DNA of 64,000 bases, from assembly GCF_030265065.1 (NCBI RefSeq), contig NC_080410.1, forward strand, positions 49,768,398 to 49,832,397, in the 5' to 3' direction. Shown piece after piece: positions 59,281 through 64,000 of the stretch. The notes beneath the pieces were generated by a model. The model searched no databases, was not told the DNA's origin, and saw only the letters and a list, made by a program, of their open reading frames with translations. The DNA is from Corythoichthys intestinalis. Lineage: Eukaryota > Chordata > Actinopteri > Syngnathiformes > Syngnathidae. A program made the translations under genes and the position numbers. The stretch's first letter is position 1; every line of letters starts with the position of its first letter.

Positions 59281-62200
59281 CAATGACAACTGCCATCTCA
59301 TTTTAAATATCACCATAGACTTCAAAAAGCTATTGACCTGACACCTCGTCATTCTTTGCGCGACGCCTCATCAGAGGGGGCCGAGCTTCATTTAGTAATA
59401 GCCGAAGACGGCACACGCTCATGTCCGATTTACTTACGATTGGATTTAACTACGCATACAAACCGGAAGGATTGTCTCAGGAGTGATTTGTTCGAGGATT
59501 CAAGGTAAATATTATATTTTTCGTACCATGCATGCGTGATTGAAGCATTTATCCGCAGGAATTTTCTTCTCTGTTTACACATGGAACTGACTAGCTTCAT
59601 AGTTGGCAATATTTACGCAAAATAAATGCCATCTGCACGGTATCTTTGCTTTTAACCAAGAATCAAGACTGTTTTACATCCATATCGATGTAGAATTCGA
59701 GGATTCAAGCATTTATTCAGAAAGATTTTCACCAGAAAAGCTTCTACGCCAGGCGCCCGCTAGCCTCATTCGCTAACATCGTAGCATTGTACTTCGTCAT
59801 TCGTCAATACTTAAATAAACGTTAAGTGCACAGTTTTGTTGCTTTAACCAAGAATCGAGACTGTTTTACGTCCAAATCTGAAGAATTCGGGGATTTAAAC
59901 ATTTAGACACAAGAATTTTCGCCAGAAAAGTTCTGTTTACATATGGCGGCCGCTAGCCTCATTCACTAACATAGTAGCATTGTACATTGTCAATATATGT
60001 AAAATAAATGCTAATTGCACGGTTTCATTGCTTTAACCAAGAATTGAGACTGTTTTACGTCCAAATCTGAAGAATTCGGGGATTTAAACATTTATTCACA
60101 AGAATTTTCGCCAGAAAAGTTCTGTTTACATATGGCGGCCGCTAGTCTCATTCACTAACATAGTAACATCTGTTTACATATGGCGGCCGCTAGTCTCATT
60201 CACTAACATAGTAACATTGTACATTGTCAATATACGTAAAATAAACGCTAATTGCACGGTTTCATTGCTTTAACCAAGAATCGAGACAGTTTTACGTCCA
60301 AATCTGAATTCGGGGATTTACACATTTATTCACAAGAATTTTCGTCAGAAAAGTTCTGTTTATATATGGCGGCCGCTAGCCTCATTCACTAACATAGTAG
60401 CATTGCACATTGCCAATATACGTAAAATAAACGCTAACTACACGGTTTTGTTGCTTTTAACCAAGAATCGATACCGTTTTACATCCATATCTATGAAGAA
60501 TTCGGGGATTTAAGCATTTGTTCACAAGAATTTTTGCCAGAAAAGCTCCGTTTACATATGGCCGCCGCTAGCCTCATTCGCTAACAGTACATAGCAGGGC
60601 TGTCAAACTTATCGCATTAATGGGCGGGTATTAATTTTTTTAATCACGTTAAAATATTTGACGCAATTAACGCACATGCCCCGCTCAGAGATTAAAATTA
60701 CAGCAGTGTAATGTCCGCTTGTTAGTTGTTCTTTGGCGCCCTCTGCTGGCGTTTGTGTTCAAATGATTTTATGGGTTTAAGCACAAATGAAAGAGCATGG
60801 TGTAATTATTGACATCAACTATGGCGAGCTACTCGTTTATTTTTTGATTGAAAATTTTAATAAAACGAAAACATTAGGAGGGGTTTTAATATAACATTTC
60901 TCTAACTTGTACTAACATTTATCTCTTAAGAACTACAAGTCTTTCTATCCATGGATCGCTTGAAGAGAATGTTAATAATGTTAATGCCATCTTGTTGATT
61001 TATTGTTATAATAAATACAGTACTTATGTACCGTATGTTGAATGTATATATCAGTCTTCAGAAAAATATGGCATATTTTATAGATGGTTTGAATTGCGAT
61101 TAATTACAATTAATTTTTAAGCTGTAATTAACTCAATTTAAAAAATTTAATCGTTTGACAGCCCTAGTATATAGTGGTATAATGATAATAAAGGGCTATT
61201 CTATTCTATAATAAATTGTGATTGTATATAGAATTTATTAATAATCTATTTACGTATTATTTATAATTAATTCTGCATGTTTTCTTTAAGTTTCTGAAGT
61301 TTATTAACTGTTGAAAAAGGTTGCTAATTTGGTCAATAACTTATAAGTTATATATTGCTATTGATCCTGAAAATATAGATGATTATCTCTGCATTTGGTG
61401 ATTTTTGTGCATCTAGTGTAAAATCTGAGACTTTTATAGCCATTTTAACTTGTGTTATACTTATATAGAAAATAATCAGTATTTTATAAGGCAAAGACTT
61501 TGAATTTTTTTGATGCTGCTGCTCATGGAGACTCATATGCCTAAGGTAGGTGCCTGTTTTGGTTTTAGGTTGGTAGCAGCTTTGGTTTTGTAAATATTTG
61601 AAAATAGGCCCCCTACGAATCAGCCCCGTTTCCTGCGTCATGTCAATAGGTTATGAAGTTTTTGACAACACAAAAAAATTAAAATTGAAATAGGAGAAAT
61701 CCCCCCCCCCCCCCCCCCCCCCACTTTACCCATAAAAAGATACTCAGTGCCACGGTCTTCGTTCAGAAGGACTCCACATGCTGCAAGGCTATTTGGTGTG
61801 TAGATGGCGTGAAAAAGCAGTTTAGGGCCCTTTAAAGTCTGCGGGGGGAAGAAGAAAAAAAAACTTGAATAGTCATACATGCAGAGCTCTAATGAAAGCA
61901 TTTACAGTACCTCCGTTAGTTGAATGTCATACTTGAGACGTCTGCTCACATTATCGACTGTCACTCGACCAACCTTAGCCCTGATGACTGGAAAGACGGG
62001 ATAGTTTCATAAAAGGCTATCAACTAACTGAATTAACAGCAGGTTTCGAATTTACTCACTGGCAATTCTTAACGTCTACTAGTGAAAAACAATGGATTAA
62101 GCATCCATTATTGCCAACATAGGAGGATTAAATCTCACCCGATAGGTCTACGGTTCAACTTACCGACGTCCGATCGGCAAAAATGTTCTTGCGGGTGCTT

Positions 62201-62293
62201 CGGAGCGCATCTGCAGGCTTGTGCTCCTTCTTGTAGCTGCCACAAGCACAGCAGCACCAGTGGCAGAACCAAGACCTTCATCATCCAGCTCAT
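58863..62293 (-). CDS. TIMP gene 5: metalloproteinase inhibitor, five exons
   Basis: Coding exons on the minus strand: 62164-62293, 61911-61987, 61730-61838, 59127-59248 and 58863-59033, giving 202 codons. The start MSWMMKVLVLPLVLLCLW is followed by a signal cleavage after GAQA and mature CRCAPKHPQEHFC, then VVIRAK, as in classical TIMP2. Exon 2 is the shortest of the array; exon 3 has two extra codons (NEDRGTEYLFM). Exon 4 gives LHISSCDFLEPWEAL and GCDCK; exon 5 IKRCYSFPCG, CWWVDF, NFACIKGKNGSCAWYRG and ends KEIH. All 12 cysteines are present. Arg at position 2 is unusual and basic in the protease-contacting wedge. Intron 3 has a tandem repeat and a MITE; a poly-C run lies eight bases beyond the exon 3 donor. 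Confidence 0.92.
59251..59280. repeat. Poly-A run next to the exon 4 acceptor of gene 5
   Basis: About 30 A on the plus strand, so a T run on the coding strand ending three bases before the exon 4 acceptor AG. It serves as, or has expanded within, the polypyrimidine tract. Confidence 0.7.
59640..60600. repeat. Intronic tandem repeat, about 190-bp unit, gene 5
   Basis: About five units, each with aaccaagaatcgagact, gaattcggggatttaaac, ttcacaagaattttcgcc, tatggcggccgctagcc and gtaaaataaacgctaa. A 50-base part around tatggcggccgctagtctc is locally doubled at about 60130-60190. Each unit carries a NotI-type gcggccgc site. The same unit occurs in gene 4's intron. Confidence 0.85.
60595..61166. 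mobile_element. hAT-like MITE, GGGCTGTC family, copy 3, gene 5 intron 3
   Basis: Flanked by GTACATAG and GTATATAG (60587-60594 and 61167-61174, one mismatch). Ends cagggctgtcaaacttatcg and, inward from the right, tagggctgtcaaacgatt. Confidence 0.75.
61370..61625. repeat. Block shared with the 3' flanks of gene 1 and locus 2
   Basis: Contains gatgctgctgctcatggaga and atatgcctaaggtaggtgcc, matching 4200-4250 and 17465-17515. Here it lies inside intron 3, close to exon 3. Confidence 0.6.
61701..61722. repeat. Poly-C run in intron 3 of gene 5
   Basis: About 22 C, eight bases beyond the exon 3 donor site on the minus strand. Confidence 0.85.
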
Positions 62294-62384
62294 GGTTGAT
62301 CTCAAAAGACACTGATGATAATTCAAACAGAGAGACAAGTTCTGGCTCCGGTGAAAGTTGCTTTAGTATTAGGTTGGCGATGGC

Positions 62385-62420
62385 TTTTTTTTTTATAGCA
62401 CCAGAGCTGGACCGCCCCTA
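62385..62420 (-). promoter_or_regulatory. Probable core promoter of TIMP gene 5
   Basis: On the minus strand a GC box (complement of accgcccct) is followed by a tataaaaaaa stretch about 90-100 bases before the start codon, the same order as in genes 3 and 4. Confidence 0.5.
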
Positions 62421-62524
62421 AAGTACCTAACCATTTTCACCTGTTGTGACGCACCCACTATGATTGTCAGGATACATCACAAATGATTTTGAAACTTTGA
62501 ATTTTGAACTGCAGTAACCTTAAG

Positions 62525-62835
62525 AAGTGGGTAGAGTAGCCAAAAAATTTTGCTCAAGTAAGAGTAGCGTTACTTCTAAATAATATTACTCAAGTAAAAG
62601 TGCTAAGCATAGACTCAAACTGAAAAATAAACTCAAAGTTAATTTTTTGACCATTTGATACTGAAAAATAAAACCAATGAATAATAATGAACTCAAATTG
62701 ATTAGCAACATTAACTCATGAGGACAATATGCCAAACAATTTGACCAAAAAACAAAAATGAATAGAACAAAAAAAAATTTTTTTTAAAGTTTGAATGCAA
62801 AAATTTGAAACAAAAAACTGCATGTAAAAGCTATT
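62525..62835. repeat. Interspersed repeat fragment upstream of gene 5
   Basis: Starts gaagtgggtagagtagcc, with ctcaagtaagagtagcg and ctcaagtaaaagtgc, a repeat often seen in fish. No coding. Confidence 0.4.
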
Positions 62836-63455
62836 TAGGGCTGTCAAACGATTAAAATTTTTGAGTTAATCACAGCTTAAAAATTCATTAATCGTATTTA
62901 ATCGCAATTCAAACCATCTGTAAAATATGCCAGATTTTTTAGTAAATTATTGTTGGAATTAAAAAATAAGACAAGACGGATATACACATTCAACATTCTG
63001 TACATAAGTACTGTATTTGTTTATTATAACATTAAATCAACAAGATGGCATTAACATTATTAACATTCTGTTAAAGCGATCCATGGATAGAAAGGCTTGT
63101 AGTTCTTAAAAGAAATGTTAGGACAAGTTTTATATTAAAACTCCTCCTAATGTTTTCGTTTTAATAACATTTGTAAAATTTTCAATCAAAAAAAATAAAC
63201 TAGTAGCCCGCCATTGTTGATGTCAATAATTACTTACACAATGCTCATGGGTGCTGAACCCTATAAAATCAGTCACACCCAAGTGCCAGCAGAGGGCGAC
63301 AAAACCCCAAAAACCACAAGTAACAAGTGGCCAATGGCACTGTGCTGTTATTTTAATCTGTTTGTGCGGGGCATGTGCATTAATTGCATCAAATATTTTA
63401 ACATAATTTTAAAAATTAATTACAGCCCGTTAACGTCATAATTTTGACAGCACTA
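62836..63455. mobile_element. hAT-like MITE, GGGCTGTC family, copy 4 (inverted)
   Basis: Left end tagggctgtcaaacgatt; right end, inward, tagtgctgtcaaaattatga. Interior matches the other copies on the complementary strand (agcgatccatggatagaaag). Confidence 0.7.
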
Positions 63456-63932
63456 GTATTTTTCTTGAATTTTATTTCACTTACCCCCCCCCCCATCTGT
63501 CATTGTTTGCCTCATTAAGTATGGAAACATGTGCGATTTTAGTTAAAGCAGTTTTTTCATCTGTGTGATTTTGATAAAGATCAGATCACATTTGATGATT
63601 TTATGCCGAAATGAGAAATTCCAAAAGGTTGACACTTTTCCATACCACTGTACGATAAGAAAATGTTACACATTGCTAACTTAAGACAAACTACGGCCAA
63701 TTTTCATCTGGCTCGTTATGTTTTAGTCTCCCAAGACATTTTTAGCTGATCATAGTCACAAAAATTGTTCATTGAAATATTTTCATTATTGACAACACCG
63801 CGGGCCGCACATTGGACACCTCTACTTTACTGCCTACAACTTCATGACGCAACACAAGAATAGGATTGCGACAGGAGAAATCCTATTTCGTTTAACATTT
63901 AAATAAACACACTTTTTAATCCTCATTTGGTT
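63456..63932. other. Space between gene 5 and gene 6, repeat fragments
   Basis: Contains a piece at about 63690-63800 (tcattgaaatattttcatta) of the same repeat as 25735-25890. No gene. Confidence 0.4.
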
Positions 63933-64000
63933 TTATTCAGAGTTTATCACATTTAGGCCTCTGTACCAAGCACAAGAACCGTCTTTTCCCTTTTTGCAAG
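63933..64000 (-). CDS. TIMP gene 6, last exon, cut by the window edge
   Basis: The minus strand reads CKKGKDGSCAWYRGLNVINSE then stop, matching the end of exon 5 of gene 5 (CIKGKNGSCAWYRG). Only 68 bases lie in the window, so whether the rest of the gene is intact is not known. The stop codon TAA is part of an AATAAA hexamer. Confidence 0.8.
   Translation of the reverse strand, partial: CKKGKDGSCAWYRGLNVINSE

Noticed and set aside
59640-60600. CRISPR-like array
   Set aside because: Units are long, contiguous and lie in an animal gene intron, with no unique spacers between short repeats.

Overview
This window looks like teleost fish DNA. It holds a tandem, all minus-strand array of small five-exon genes for tissue inhibitors of metalloproteinases (TIMPs), embedded in very dense transposon sequence. 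The fish assignment rests on the repeat content (Tc1-like DD34E elements, hAT and piggyBac-type non-autonomous elements, an L2/Rex1-like LINE tail, a THAP element) and on the TIMP exon structure. I cannot name the species.

Five TIMP loci and the edge of a sixth can be traced exon by exon. Gene 1 (4435-7590), gene 3 (24124-27565), gene 4 (42839-46740) and gene 5 (58863-62293) are intact: open frames, GT/AG splice sites, matching intron phases, a signal peptide, a mature N-terminus C-x-C-x-P-x-H-P-Q, and all 12 family cysteines. Locus 2 (19078-22588) is a decayed copy: no exon 1, a lost exon 4 donor and a one-base deletion in exon 5. Locus 6 is cut by the right edge (63933-64000). Genes 3 and 4 are a recent tandem pair; genes 1 and 2 are an older pair. 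The residue after the catalytic N-terminal Cys, which contacts the protease S1' pocket in known TIMPs, differs between copies: Thr in gene 1, Leu in genes 3 and 4, Arg in gene 5. That is the most biologically interesting feature here.

Layout: 1-4430, GC-rich edge, minisatellite, repeats and a THAP element; 4435-7720, gene 1 with a palindromic TTAA element in intron 1; 7960-17300, a deep nest of Tc1, hAT, piggyBac-like and LINE pieces; 17530-22588, a foldback Tc1 and pseudogene 2; 24124-27710, gene 3; 27851-32430, a piggyBac-like element holding a hAT element that holds a long palindrome; 32681-34305, a nearly coding-complete Tc1; 34611-36668, a Tc1 remnant with nested hATs; 36668-42838, repeats and gene 4 3' flank; 42839-46875, gene 4; 47043-57242, further hAT, Tc1 and palindrome structures; 57243-58787, a Tc1 with one frameshift; 58863-62420, gene 5 with an intronic tandem repeat; then gene 6.

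Because the TIMP units are duplicated, several insertions have an unoccupied counterpart in a sister unit within the same window. This gives direct target-site evidence and orders insertions relative to duplications. All coordinates were read by eye; no alignment or database search was run.
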